From: Bacteroidota bacterium
GTDB lineage: Bacteria; Bacteroidota; Bacteroidia; Chitinophagales; Saprospiraceae
Reading direction: 5' to 3'
Assembly: GCA_024743405.1 (NCBI GenBank)
Contig: JANSWP010000035.1
Span: forward strand, 1-62,983
Length of the DNA stretch: 62,983 bases
Shown: one piece after another, positions 52,886 through 61,454 of the stretch
Position numbering within the stretch: the stretch's first letter is position 1
How the letters are laid out: every line of letters starts with the position of its first letter
Notes under the pieces: generated by a model
Told to the model about the DNA's origin: nothing
Databases searched by the model: none
What the model saw: only the letters and a program-made list of their open reading frames with translations
Program-made: the position numbers and the translations under genes

Positions 52886-53290
52886 CTATAAGCGGAATAT
52901 TTGAAATAGAACCGATATGTCAGATTGGACAATGGGCGGTTTATAGGAAAGAAAGGTTTGAGTAAATGTTAGTTCTATTGGTTGAATCCAATGATGTTTT
53001 ATAGATGAAGAAAGAAGATTTAATTGTTTAAAGGAAACAACCTCATATTCTTGAGTAAGTAACTCTTGATCGAGATGGACATACTCGAACTCACTGCTAC
53101 AACAGCCTTTTTTATAATTTGATGCTTGTTGTTTACAGGAACTATGGGCTTTAGACTTACAGCATTTCTCCAATGGCAAAAAGGAGACATTTTCCAATTT
53201 GTGTTGGCAATAATGCTTTTTCAAGGTGAAGCCAGTGGAGCAGATAAGCACCCAAGAAGCAAATGTTATATGTAGTATTTTTAAGATCAA
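52886..53290 (-). CDS. HYC_CC_PP-family exported protein
   Basis: 134 aa. An N-terminal signal/anchor (ILHITFASWVLICSTGFTL) is followed by the family-naming motifs: KKHYCQHKLENVSF, EKCCKSKAHSSCKQQ, KKGCCSSEFEYVHLDQE and near the end FLSYKPPIV. Such genes occur with copper and metal efflux genes in Bacteroidota; the Cys pairs probably bind metal. It lies 180 bp in front of the HMBD gene on the same strand. Confidence 0.88.
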   Translation of the reverse strand: MILKILHITFASWVLICSTGFTLKKHYCQHKLENVSFLPLEKCCKSKAHSSCKQQASNYKKGCCSSEFEYVHLDQELLTQEYEVVSFKQLNLLSSSIKHHWIQPIELTFTQTFLSYKPPIVQSDISVLFQIFRL

Positions 53291-53526
53291 ATCATTGAAA
53301 TTAAATCAAATATACCAAAATTGTTAAAATTTAAAATATATGAATTCCATTAGATTTTATTTTGAAAGGATTTATGAACAAAAAAAGGTATTTTGTTTTC
53401 AATTGGGAAACACACAGAATCTAATAGCCCTTAGTATGTGGCGAAGAGTGAAGACCAAAAGACTATTATTAGCCATAAAACTTTTTTATGTAAGTGCTTG
53501 GATGTAAACAACTTTCACTTAATTTA

Positions 53527-53690
53527 TTGCAACATCGCGCCAAAGGCGCCCGTTGCAGTAATAGTTGTCTTGGAGGGCAGTTGAATTGAATAACCTGAAA
53601 ATCAGGTTATTCAATTCAACTGCCCTCCAAACCTCCTTAGCGCGCCTAGCCGTAGGCGACGGCACGCAATAGGGAGTTTAATATTGTCTA
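53527..53690. repeat. Family C three-hairpin element, copy 2
   Basis: Central perfect stem-loop 53570-53630 (TTGGAGGGCAGTTGAATTGA plus continuation, loop around CCTGAAAATCAGG). Left hairpin TTGCAAC...GCGCCAAAGGCGC...GTTGCA (53527-53557). Right GC-rich hairpin around GCCTAGCCGTAGGC (53644-53657). It ends about 85 bp before the S9 peptidase start. The rest of the gap (53291-53526) is AT-rich without a visible gene. Confidence 0.55.
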
Positions 53691-53773
53691 AGTACAAAAA
53701 TGCATTTCAAAAAACCATATAAATTCAAGTACTATTTTTACTATTATGTTTTTTATATTAAAATTTTCAATAA

Positions 53774-56488
53774 ATGAAATTAAAATCTATCGTCATCTCC
53801 TACTTTTTTATTCTATGTGGGGCTGCACTCATAGCTCAAGAAGATCCAAAGCCAACGGATTGGACACCCGAAGACATCATCAATACCGAACAATTTCGGA
53901 GTGCCCGATTTTCACCAGATAATCAAATGGTCGTATGGACGAAACGAAGGCAACTGAAAGAAAAAGATAAATTCATATCAGATATATATTTGACGCGATT
54001 GAATATAGAAAAAGAGGGAAAATTCAAAACGATTCGTCTGACACAAAGTGACGAAAATGATACTTCTCCTTTTTTCTCGAAGGATGGCGAAACGATTTAT
54101 TTTCGGTCATCCAGAGACAAAGGAAATAAACTCTGGGGACTAAGTATTTATGGCGGAGAACCTGAAAAAGTCCATGAATTTAAAAATGGTTTTTCATCTC
54201 CTAAATGGCTAAATGACAGTACGTTACTGTTTACAGGGAATGATGGGAAATCTCAATACGAGTTAGATTTAAAAGAGAAAAAAGATAATGTGATAGTCGT
54301 CGAAGATGAAGAACATTGGACGATTACAAAAGTCTATGCTTTTGATTTGAAGGCGAAAAAGATTAAAAGGATGACAGATAATTCATTTCCTATTAATACC
54401 TATTCGATTTCAAAAGATGGAAAATGGATGGTGTATTCGACTATCCAAAGTAGACATTATGCTTCCGATGCGAATCCAAAAGCAAAACATTACCTAAAGA
54501 ATTTAGAAACGGGAGCGGTGACGCAGTTTTTGCAAGATACACATGACCCTGGAGGATTTAATTTCACGGAAGATAATGAAGGATTCTATTTTGGAACTGA
54601 ATTAACCAATGATCCAAAATGGAGTGGTTCAGGCATAGGCGAGTTGAACTATTACAACCTAAATTCTAAATCCCATCAAAAAATCAATCTGAATTGGAAG
54701 AATGGAATGGAAGGCGGTTATCGAGTTTTAGGTAATGATGTGATGGCTAGTTTAGCGAATAGAACGACTAGAAATTGGGCATTTTATGCGAAAAATAACA
54801 ATTGGAAAAAGCAAGATATTGCCTTGGGTGAAAAGCAAGGACATACAACAAATGTGACAGTTTCCGAAGATGGAAAAAAGATCATTTATGAATATTCGAC
54901 AGCCTCTAAATTGCCAAAATTTTATGTGGCAGATATTCGGAAAGCTGGCGAAGTTCGATTCGCCAATGAAAAGGAATTAGTGAGTTTGAATAAAAAACTA
55001 GGTAAAAAAGCCATTACGAAATCAGAGCAAATTGAGTGGAAAGGCTGGAAGAATGAAAAGGTTTCGGGAATGCTTTATTATCCCGAAAATTATGAAGAAG
55101 GAAAAAAATATCCTTTGATGATTTGGATTCATGGTGGACCTGCTAGTGCAACAACTGACCGTTGGAGTGAACGGTGGTCTTTTTACCCAAATATTTTGGC
55201 GCAACGTGGAGCCTTTGTACTTTCTCCGAATTATCACGGTTCTTCAAATCATGGGTTGGAATATGTAGAGAGCATTGCCTATGGAAATTACTATGAACCA
55301 GAGATGGAGGACATTACAAAAGGAATTGATTTTTTGAATGAACAAGGAAAAATTGATACTGCGCAGATGGGTACGATGGGGTGGTCAAATGGTGCAATCT
55401 TGACTACTATGCTGACTGTTCGATACCCAGATATGTTTAAAGTAGCTTGCCCCGGTGCGGGTGATGTCAACTGGACTTCGGATTATGGGACCTGCCGTTT
55501 TGGGGTTTCTTTCGACCAACATTATTTTGGAGGTGCACCGTGGGATGATGTCGATGGTAAAACCTATAATGAAACCTATATCCTCAAATCTCCACTGTTT
55601 GAATTAGAAAAAGTGAAAACGCCGACTATCATTTTTCATGGTAGTAATGACCGTGCCGTACCACGGGATCAAGGCTGGGAATATTATCGAGCGCTTCAGC
55701 AGGCAGGTAATACCCAAGTCAAGTTTTTGTGGTTTCCTGAACAACCACATGGCTTACGCAAAATCACTCACCAATTGAGAAAAATGAAAGAAGAATTGGC
55801 GTGGATTGACAAATATTTATTTGGAAAAGAAGAAGAGAAAAATGAGGCATTGAAAGAAGGAAGTCCTTTGGCAATGTTATTAAAAAAGGAAAAAGCAACC
55901 CGGCAAAAAGATGGCAACTACGGAGATTCTTATAATAATATATTAATACCTGAAGTGGTAGATATTAAAAAGGATTCTATTGCTATCGGACGTTTCGAAG
56001 TGACCAATGCGCAGTATCGAATGTTTGATTTAAAGCATCAGTTCCCTATTAATGAAGTTAATTTTCCGGCGATTGTTCCTCCTAATCGAGCGCAGGCTTA
56101 TGTCGAGTGGTTAAGTAAAAATACGCGTCAAAAATATCGCTTACCGACAGAAAAAGAGGCAAAAGGTTTTCATGAAAAAGCTCAAAAGTCAGCAGCAATG
56201 GAAAATACATTGAATCTTTGGGCAGGTTATGAATTGACACCAAAAGATGCAACTAGTTTGCAAAGTAAAATTGAATTGGATGGCTTGAATTTATTGAAAG
56301 AAGTAGGTTCTTTCAATGCAACAAAAATAGGAGATGCCAAGGTTTTTGATTTAGGCGGGAATGTGGCAGAATACTATGGAAAAGACGGGAAGACCTATGG
56401 ATTCGGAGCAACAGATTTTGTGGATTCGGCTAATAATGATTTTGGTGTAGAAGGAAAATTAAAAGGTTTTCGAGTAATAAGAGAATAA
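53774..56488 (+). CDS. S9-family serine peptidase fused to an FGE-like domain
   Basis: 904 aa. Signal peptide (IVISYFFILCGAALIAQ), then a prolyl-oligopeptidase-type beta-propeller (about 40-420; FRSARFSPDNQMVVWTKRRQ, PFFSKDGETIYFRSSRDKGN). The peptidase S9 alpha/beta-hydrolase domain spans about 435-690: WIHGGPASATTDRW, nucleophile Ser538 in GTMGWSNGA, Asp626 in HGSNDRAVP, His659 in FPEQPHGLRK. The C-terminal 180 residues form a formylglycine-generating-enzyme-sulfatase-like module (IAIGRFEVTNAQYRMFD, YRLPTEKEA, DLGGNVAEYY, GFRVIRE), which here is probably a binding domain because the catalytic cysteines are not visible. The fusion is unusual; it acts on exported peptides. Confidence 0.88.
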   Translation: MKLKSIVISYFFILCGAALIAQEDPKPTDWTPEDIINTEQFRSARFSPDNQMVVWTKRRQLKEKDKFISDIYLTRLNIEKEGKFKTIRLTQSDENDTSPFFSKDGETIYFRSSRDKGNKLWGLSIYGGEPEKVHEFKNGFSSPKWLNDSTLLFTGNDGKSQYELDLKEKKDNVIVVEDEEHWTITKVYAFDLKAKKIKRMTDNSFPINTYSISKDGKWMVYSTIQSRHYASDANPKAKHYLKNLETGAVTQFLQDTHDPGGFNFTEDNEGFYFGTELTNDPKWSGSGIGELNYYNLNSKSHQKINLNWKNGMEGGYRVLGNDVMASLANRTTRNWAFYAKNNNWKKQDIALGEKQGHTTNVTVSEDGKKIIYEYSTASKLPKFYVADIRKAGEVRFANEKELVSLNKKLGKKAITKSEQIEWKGWKNEKVSGMLYYPENYEEGKKYPLMIWIHGGPASATTDRWSERWSFYPNILAQRGAFVLSPNYHGSSNHGLEYVESIAYGNYYEPEMEDITKGIDFLNEQGKIDTAQMGTMGWSNGAILTTMLTVRYPDMFKVACPGAGDVNWTSDYGTCRFGVSFDQHYFGGAPWDDVDGKTYNETYILKSPLFELEKVKTPTIIFHGSNDRAVPRDQGWEYYRALQQAGNTQVKFLWFPEQPHGLRKITHQLRKMKEELAWIDKYLFGKEEEKNEALKEGSPLAMLLKKEKATRQKDGNYGDSYNNILIPEVVDIKKDSIAIGRFEVTNAQYRMFDLKHQFPINEVNFPAIVPPNRAQAYVEWLSKNTRQKYRLPTEKEAKGFHEKAQKSAAMENTLNLWAGYELTPKDATSLQSKIELDGLNLLKEVGSFNATKIGDAKVFDLGGNVAEYYGKDGKTYGFGATDFVDSANNDFGVEGKLKGFRVIRE

Positions 56489-56502
56489 AAAAATATAGAG
56501 CC

Positions 56503-56651
56503 TGTCTCATAGTCGCGCCGTCGCAAGCGACGGCGAATATTATTTTTTTGTAGGCAGTTGTTTTTAAATTTTTGCTTTGAAAAAATTTAAAAATAACTGC
56601 CTACTTAGAATTTTCTTTGGCGGCTTTAACCGCCAAAAGACTTATGAGACA
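56503..56651. repeat. Family C three-hairpin element, copy 3
   Basis: Outer arms TGTCTCATA / TATGAGACA. Left hairpin CGCCGTCGCAAGCGACGGCG. Central stem-loop 56550-56604 (GTAGGCAGTTGTTTTTAAAT, loop TTGCTTTGAA). Right hairpin TTTGGCGGCTTTAACCGCC. It lies 15 bp behind the S9 peptidase stop and 14 bp from the end of the decayed gliding-type gene. Confidence 0.6.
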
Positions 56652-56665
56652 AACTCATCACAATA

Positions 56666-57109
56666 CTACCAGAATAATAACTTAGGAGTATTATTAAAAT
56701 CTCCTGAAATGGTTATTTCAGTTTGAAGATGAAATTGGACTTTTTCAGAACCTGGGAAATTCACATTCAAAATACCTCCATTTCGGTTAGGATCTGTCAT
56801 ATATACGATATAGTTTCCAGACGATGCATAGGTATGTTTCCAGGTGTAACCATTTTGTTTTCTTGCTCCCAAAGTAGCTTCTTGGGTTCGTTCGATTTTC
56901 TCACATTGTCCATCTCCCCAACAAATAATCAAACTGTCCCGATCGGCAGCTATAGCACTCGCAACTGTAAAAGTTAGAATCGTAGCTTCAATTGAAAGAA
57001 CATCTGTTTATTTAATATATATATTACCTGCCACATTATGGGTCGCAAAAGCAGTCGAAGCGCATAGCATTATATAGAAAAGCGTAATTTTTTTGAAATA
57101 TATAATCAT
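56666..57109 (-). pseudogene. Decayed gliding-motility/T9SS-type protein, N-terminal fragment
   Basis: ATG at 57109 gives a signal peptide (ITLFYIMLCASTAFATHNVA) and GNIYIK, then TAA at 57010-57008, then the same frame continues TDVLSIEATILTFTVASAIA, ADRDSLIICWGDGQCEKIER, HTYASSGNYIVYMTDPNRNG and GILNVNFPGSEKVQFHLQTE until a stop at 56666. This is the N-terminus of the large PKD-containing, gliding-motility-associated secreted proteins; the normal codon at the TAA is probably CAA (GNIYIKQT). The remaining hundreds of residues are missing, replaced by a family C element. Two lesions, so almost certainly a pseudogene. Confidence 0.8.
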
Positions 57110-57124
57110 GACTTGGTACTTAGT

Positions 57125-57306
57125 TCTACTTTGGCACTTTAAAAATCATTTTGATCGAAATGCACAAATGGCGGCAAAGCCGCCGAAAAAACTATTTGGA
57201 GGGACTTGTTTTCTATTTTTTGCTTTGCAAAAAATAGAAAACAAGTCCCTCCAAAAATATCTTTCGCTGCCGTAGGCAGCGGCTATACTTAAAGTGCCAA
57301 AGTAGA
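57125..57306. repeat. Family C three-hairpin element, copy 4
   Basis: Outer arms TCTACTTTGGCACTTTAA (57125-57142) and TTAAAGTGCCAAAGTAGA (57289-57306) are exact complements. Left hairpin GGCGGCAAAGCCGCC. Central stem-loop 57193-57255 with a stem of more than 20 bp (TTTGGAGGGACTTGTTTTCT, loop TTGCTTTGCAA). Right hairpin CGCTGCCGTAGGCAGCG. It starts 16 bp upstream of the pseudogene's ATG. Confidence 0.65.
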
Positions 57307-57311
57307 ATTAG

Positions 57312-57357
57312 GGAATGCGGATAAAATAAATTGGTCAATTTATTATGTCCATATTCC
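57312..57357. repeat. AT-rich hairpin related to 19446-19488
   Basis: GGAATGCGGATAAAATAAAT and ATTTATTATGTCCATATTCC pair with three mismatches. It shares CGGATARAATAAAT with the hairpin behind the caspase gene. It lies between element C4 and the stop of the metal-receptor gene (57465). Confidence 0.4.
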
Positions 57358-57464
57358 TACAAGAAAAATAGGTTATTAAAATTAAGGAACTAATATTAAA
57401 TGGGAAAAAAAGTATAAAGGATCGTCAGTAATTTAGCATTTTAACACTCTGTGCTGGCGGGTTA

Positions 57465-58268
57465 TCAAGAAAGGAGACTTCGTACTTCTACCAAAAGCTG
57501 CTTAAAATACGATGGCGCCTTTAATAATCGACTCCCATACCAGGAGAATAACTCTCCATCGACTAATCTAACAATAGCATTTGGACAAACTTTTTTGAAT
57601 TCATCAATATGCTTTTGCGCAAAAGGGTAGGGTTCAGACGATAACAAAATCACTTCCGGTTGGATGGATTTCAATTCTTCTAATGAGGTTTTAGGGTATC
57701 TATCTTGTGAAGCGAAAACGTTTTGAAAACCCGCGATATGAAGCATCTCCTGAATGAAGGTTCCATTTCCAGCTACCATATATGGTTTCTTCCAGATGAA
57801 GTAGGCTGTTTTAAGGGGGCGATTTGTAGTGGGTAGTTTGGTGAATGCTGTATTTATTTTTGAACTCAATTGTATCGCTTCATTGGATTTTTCTAATATT
57901 AAGCCCAATTTTTCAATCATCTCCAATGCACTTTCCAAATCTTTGATATCACTCATCCAAACAGGATATTCCTTCATTAATGCTTCGACCTGTTTCTTGT
58001 CATTTTCTTCTTTATTCCCAATGATTAAGTCTGGTTTTAATTCCTTTATTCTGTCCAATCGGTAGGACTTTGTGCCACCAATCTTGATTTTGTCTTTGAC
58101 TTTGTCACCAGGATAGATACAAAATTTAGTTAGTCCAACGACCTCTTTTTCAAGTCCTAAGTCGAATAATAATTCTGTTTGAGAAGGAACTAAAGAGATA
58201 ATTCTTTTCGGTACTTGTGATAGGGAAATATGCCTTCCCATTTGATCGATATAGACTTTAGTCTCCAA
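57465..58268 (-). CDS. Helical-backbone metal receptor / BtuF-like binding protein
   Basis: 267 aa. PF01497-type periplasmic-binding fold: VPKRIISLVPSQTELLFDLG, VVGLTKFCIYP, IGGTKSYRLDRIKELKPDLI, then helical backbone, then AGNGTFIQEMLHIAGFQNVF and LEELKSIQPEVILLSSEPYP. Family members bind cobalamin or iron-chelates for ABC importers. No signal peptide or lipobox is present at the N-terminus (METKVYIDQMGRHISLSQV), and no permease or ATPase is nearby, so it may be a cytoplasmic member of the fold. Substrate not determinable. Confidence 0.85.
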   Translation of the reverse strand: METKVYIDQMGRHISLSQVPKRIISLVPSQTELLFDLGLEKEVVGLTKFCIYPGDKVKDKIKIGGTKSYRLDRIKELKPDLIIGNKEENDKKQVEALMKEYPVWMSDIKDLESALEMIEKLGLILEKSNEAIQLSSKINTAFTKLPTTNRPLKTAYFIWKKPYMVAGNGTFIQEMLHIAGFQNVFASQDRYPKTSLEELKSIQPEVILLSSEPYPFAQKHIDEFKKVCPNAIVRLVDGELFSWYGSRLLKAPSYFKQLLVEVRSLLS

Positions 58269-58321
58269 TATATTGCGTTCTAGTTTTTTACCTATTATGA
58301 CTCAAAGGCTTTAATTGAGTG

Positions 58322-59212
58322 CTAGCCTCCGACTATGGCCAATTTACCATCGTCACTAATTGCCAGCCTTGAAATTTGAGTAATATTGTAATCTCTAAAA
58401 TCACCAATTTCGATCCAATCATTATCTTTTTTCGGATCAAATTTTAGCAGTTTGGTTCCTCTCCCTGCCAGAATGATACCGTTTTTCATCACCGCAAAAT
58501 CTTCACTTCCACGAGGTGTTTGCACAATGATTTCGGAACGAAGAGTAGATTTGTTCAATTCTTTAATGAACCAAGTTGACTCAGTTGCTTTATGAACATA
58601 AGCAATATTCCCATTGGGTAATTTTTTAAAGGCACGACCAATATTTGTTCCTAATTGTTGAGTCGAACCATCTCGAACATCTGCTACAACCATATAATTG
58701 GGCTCGGCAACAATAAATAAAACAACCCGTTGCTCGTCTAACCATTCGTGATAACCAATATCAACTAAATAGTCAAAAACGGGTTTTCCATTATTTTGCC
58801 TTGATATTGGAAAACGCCACAAGCGCTGTGTTCCATTATCATCTAGCTCGACGCGGACTGATGAAAAATGAAATTTGTCTGCCATTAAAATGGGAGAATA
58901 TTCTGATTCGGCAGTCTTAGTGACTTGGAGTTTGGTGCCTTTTTCCAAATTCAACAAATAAATGTCATTTTGTTTGGAGCCCAATAGTCGAGCCGAGAAA
59001 AGCAGTTCGTTATTTCGAATAAAACAAGGCTGATTATTATAGCCATCGCTATTAAAATCAGTTAAAAACTTGGGGTTATTGAAGTTGAATAGGGTATCCG
59101 TTTCTTGCTCCAATTCAAAAAGATAAATATTAGTAGAGGGAATATCATCTTGAGCAATGATCGGTAAAGAAAATAAAAAGAGAACGAACAAAATGTTGAG
59201 AAAGGATTTCAT
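58322..59212 (-). CDS. Exported TolB-like beta-propeller protein
   Basis: 296 aa from the ATG at 59212; the open extension to 59329 runs into a family A repeat and is rejected. Signal peptide (FLNILFVLFLFSLPIIAQ). Repeating blade-like segments: LTDFNSDGYNNQPCFIRNNE, LLFSARLLGSKQNDIYLLNL, KGTKLQVTKTAESEYSPILM, HEWLDEQRVVLFIVAEPNYM and ISRLAISDDGKLAIVGG, typical of PD40/TolB propellers. No catalytic domain. It starts 53 bp before the BtuF-like gene on the same strand, possibly the same operon. Confidence 0.75.
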   Translation of the reverse strand: MKSFLNILFVLFLFSLPIIAQDDIPSTNIYLFELEQETDTLFNFNNPKFLTDFNSDGYNNQPCFIRNNELLFSARLLGSKQNDIYLLNLEKGTKLQVTKTAESEYSPILMADKFHFSSVRVELDDNGTQRLWRFPISRQNNGKPVFDYLVDIGYHEWLDEQRVVLFIVAEPNYMVVADVRDGSTQQLGTNIGRAFKKLPNGNIAYVHKATESTWFIKELNKSTLRSEIIVQTPRGSEDFAVMKNGIILAGRGTKLLKFDPKKDNDWIEIGDFRDYNITQISRLAISDDGKLAIVGG

Positions 59213-59251
59213 ATTAATGAATTCGTTTTTATGTGAATTTGCAAATCTAAG

Positions 59252-59406
59252 AAATGGGGAATAAATAAGTTGGGTCAAGAACCTAAATATTTTGACACCA
59301 GCCGAGGCGTGATGAATGAGCATAGCCATAGCTCTGTGAATAAAGAAGAACGAAGTATGGTGTTAAAAGATAACGGTAATTGGTCTAAGTTATTTATTCC
59401 TCATTT
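59252..59406. repeat. Family A intergenic palindrome
   Basis: Arms AAATGGGGAATAAATAAGTT (from 59253) and AGTTATTTATTCCTCATTT (to 59406) pair with few mismatches. The core CAGCCGAGGCGTGATG and GCATAGCCATAGC is recognisable but has no GAGTATTTTTAAC. It fills the divergent region before the sugar dehydrogenase gene. Confidence 0.65.
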
Positions 59407-59527
59407 TAAATACAAATTAAGGCATTAATTTTAAAAGGCCCTGATTTTGACAATCTTTTGCGTTAAAACGATAGATCAAACACCCACTTTTTATTAATTT
59501 TCAGATTCAATCAAAATTCAAAATTTT

Positions 59528-61375
59528 ATGAAAAAATTAGCCACAATTATCCTTTCTTCCTTTTTGTTTTTTTTCAATTCTAATGCTCAATTAGATCTGG
59601 AATTAATTGAATTTGCCAATGGTTTTTCTTTACCGGTTGATATTGTAAATATGGGTGATACCCGATTGTTTGTGGTGGAAAGAGGGGGCACAATTAAAGT
59701 AGTTTTTGAAGATGGGACACTCAATACGAATGATTTTTTGGATATCTCAGACCGAGTGTTAGATAATCAAAGCGAACGAGGCTTACTGGGTATGGCATTT
59801 CATCCAAACTATCTCAACAACGGCTATTTTTATGTGAACTATACTGGGACGGGTGGACATACCCGCATATCTAGATTTAGTGTGGCGAATGATCCCAATA
59901 CTGCCGATCCCAATTCTGAAGTTATTTTGATGACCATTGACCAGCCTGAATGGAACCATAATGGTGGTTGTGTTCGCTTTGGTCCTGATGGCTATTTATA
60001 TATAGGAATGGGTGATGGTGGTTCAGGTGGTGATCCTTGGGGCAATGCGCAAAATACTAACACTTTTCTTGGTAAAATACTCCGGTTAGACGTCGATAAT
60101 GGTACTCCTTATGGCATCCCTCCAAATAATCCTTTTGTCAATGACGCCAATGTTTTGGATGAAATATGGGCAATAGGTGTTCGAAATCCGTGGCGTTTTA
60201 GTTTTGATCGAGAAACGGGTGATCTATGGATAGGAGATGTAGGTCAAAATGCTTGGGAGGAGATTGACTTTCAACCAGCTAATAGTCTTGGTGGTGAAAA
60301 TTATGGCTGGAAATGCAATGAAGGCAACCATGTTTTTGACATTTTTTCTTGTGATAATATGATCAATTATGTCGACCCTGTTCACGAATATGTCAATAAT
60401 AACTCGGTAGGTCGCTCCGTGACAGGTGGGGTTCGCTATCGAGGTACAGAATACTCAGCGATGTATGGTCATTATTTCTTTGCGGATTTTGTGAGTGGTC
60501 GCATTTGGACATTGAGAGATGATGGAACAGGTAATTGGATAAGTCAAGAGTGGTTAAATTGGTCAAATAATCAAATCAGCACTTTTGGGGAAGATATGAA
60601 TGGAGAATTGTATATGGCAGCTTATGGTCAAGGGCGTATTTACAAAGTCATAGAGATATGCGGGGGCTTGGGATTAGAAATAAATGGCAAAACAGATGTG
60701 AGCTGTTTTGGTTTTGAAGATGGAGCGATTTCTTTAGACGTCTTAGGAGGTGGTGATCCAATGAATATCAACTGGTCAAATGGAATGACTGGAGCGGAGC
60801 TCGAAGACTTGCCGGCTGGTATTTATACGGCAACGATCACCGGTTCAAATGGATGTTCCTCTACTGTGAATGTCGAAATAGCTGAACCAGATGAGATTTT
60901 TGTGGAGGTAGAAGCATTCTTTGTTTCAGGAGGAGCTTTGCTTGAAGTGACAGGAATGTATAATTCTTATGAATGGTATCAGGATGGAAATTTAGTGAGT
61001 ACAGATCCTTCTTATACGACTTCTGATGATGGCAGTTATTATGTAATTGTAACAGATGCAAATGGATGCGAAAGTACTTCCGAAATACTTGAGGTCTTTA
61101 TTGAAAATGTAAATGATGTTCCTGGACTTTCTAATATTGAAGTGACACCAAATCCTTTTGAGAATAATTTCAGCCTTAAACTACAGACTGATAAACGACT
61201 TGAATTGAAGCTTCAAGTTTTAGATATTTCTGGGAAAATGACCTTTTCTGAAGACATATTAGCTAATGGTCAATTTGAAAAACAAATTGATCTTTTTGGA
61301 CTCTCTTCTGGTGTTTACTTATTGTATTTAGAAAATGAGGAAGGTAAAGCCGTTCAGAGGTTAGTGAAGGAGTAA
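59528..61375 (+). CDS. PQQ-dependent sugar (glucose/sorbosone) dehydrogenase with T9SS tail
   Basis: 615 aa. Signal peptide (IILSSFLFFFNSNAQ). A glucose/sorbosone-dehydrogenase six-bladed propeller spans about 25-375: NGFSLPVDIVNMGDTRLFVV, ERGLLGMAFHPNY, WNHNGGCVRFGPDGYLYIGM, GDGGSGGDPWGNAQNTNTF, EIWAIGVRNPWRFSFDR, SVTGGVRYRG. Then an SprB-like repeat (about 380-450; GKTDVSCFGFEDGAISLDVL), an Ig-like region and a C-terminal T9SS type A domain (VTPNPFENNFSLKLQTDKRL, GLSSGVYLLYLENEEGKAVQ). It oxidises an aldose at the cell surface using PQQ and calcium. No PQQ synthesis genes in the window. Confidence 0.9.
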   Translation: MKKLATIILSSFLFFFNSNAQLDLELIEFANGFSLPVDIVNMGDTRLFVVERGGTIKVVFEDGTLNTNDFLDISDRVLDNQSERGLLGMAFHPNYLNNGYFYVNYTGTGGHTRISRFSVANDPNTADPNSEVILMTIDQPEWNHNGGCVRFGPDGYLYIGMGDGGSGGDPWGNAQNTNTFLGKILRLDVDNGTPYGIPPNNPFVNDANVLDEIWAIGVRNPWRFSFDRETGDLWIGDVGQNAWEEIDFQPANSLGGENYGWKCNEGNHVFDIFSCDNMINYVDPVHEYVNNNSVGRSVTGGVRYRGTEYSAMYGHYFFADFVSGRIWTLRDDGTGNWISQEWLNWSNNQISTFGEDMNGELYMAAYGQGRIYKVIEICGGLGLEINGKTDVSCFGFEDGAISLDVLGGGDPMNINWSNGMTGAELEDLPAGIYTATITGSNGCSSTVNVEIAEPDEIFVEVEAFFVSGGALLEVTGMYNSYEWYQDGNLVSTDPSYTTSDDGSYYVIVTDANGCESTSEILEVFIENVNDVPGLSNIEVTPNPFENNFSLKLQTDKRLELKLQVLDISGKMTFSEDILANGQFEKQIDLFGLSSGVYLLYLENEEGKAVQRLVKE

Positions 61376-61454
61376 TTCATTTTGTAGATGATGGTATGCA
61401 GTGGGTTTCTAGTTTTTAATTCACTGCATACCATTGAAATGCTAACCTACCAAA

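Noticed and set aside
59213-59329. N-terminal extension of the TolB-like protein
   Set aside because: It runs through a family A repeat and would bury the signal peptide.
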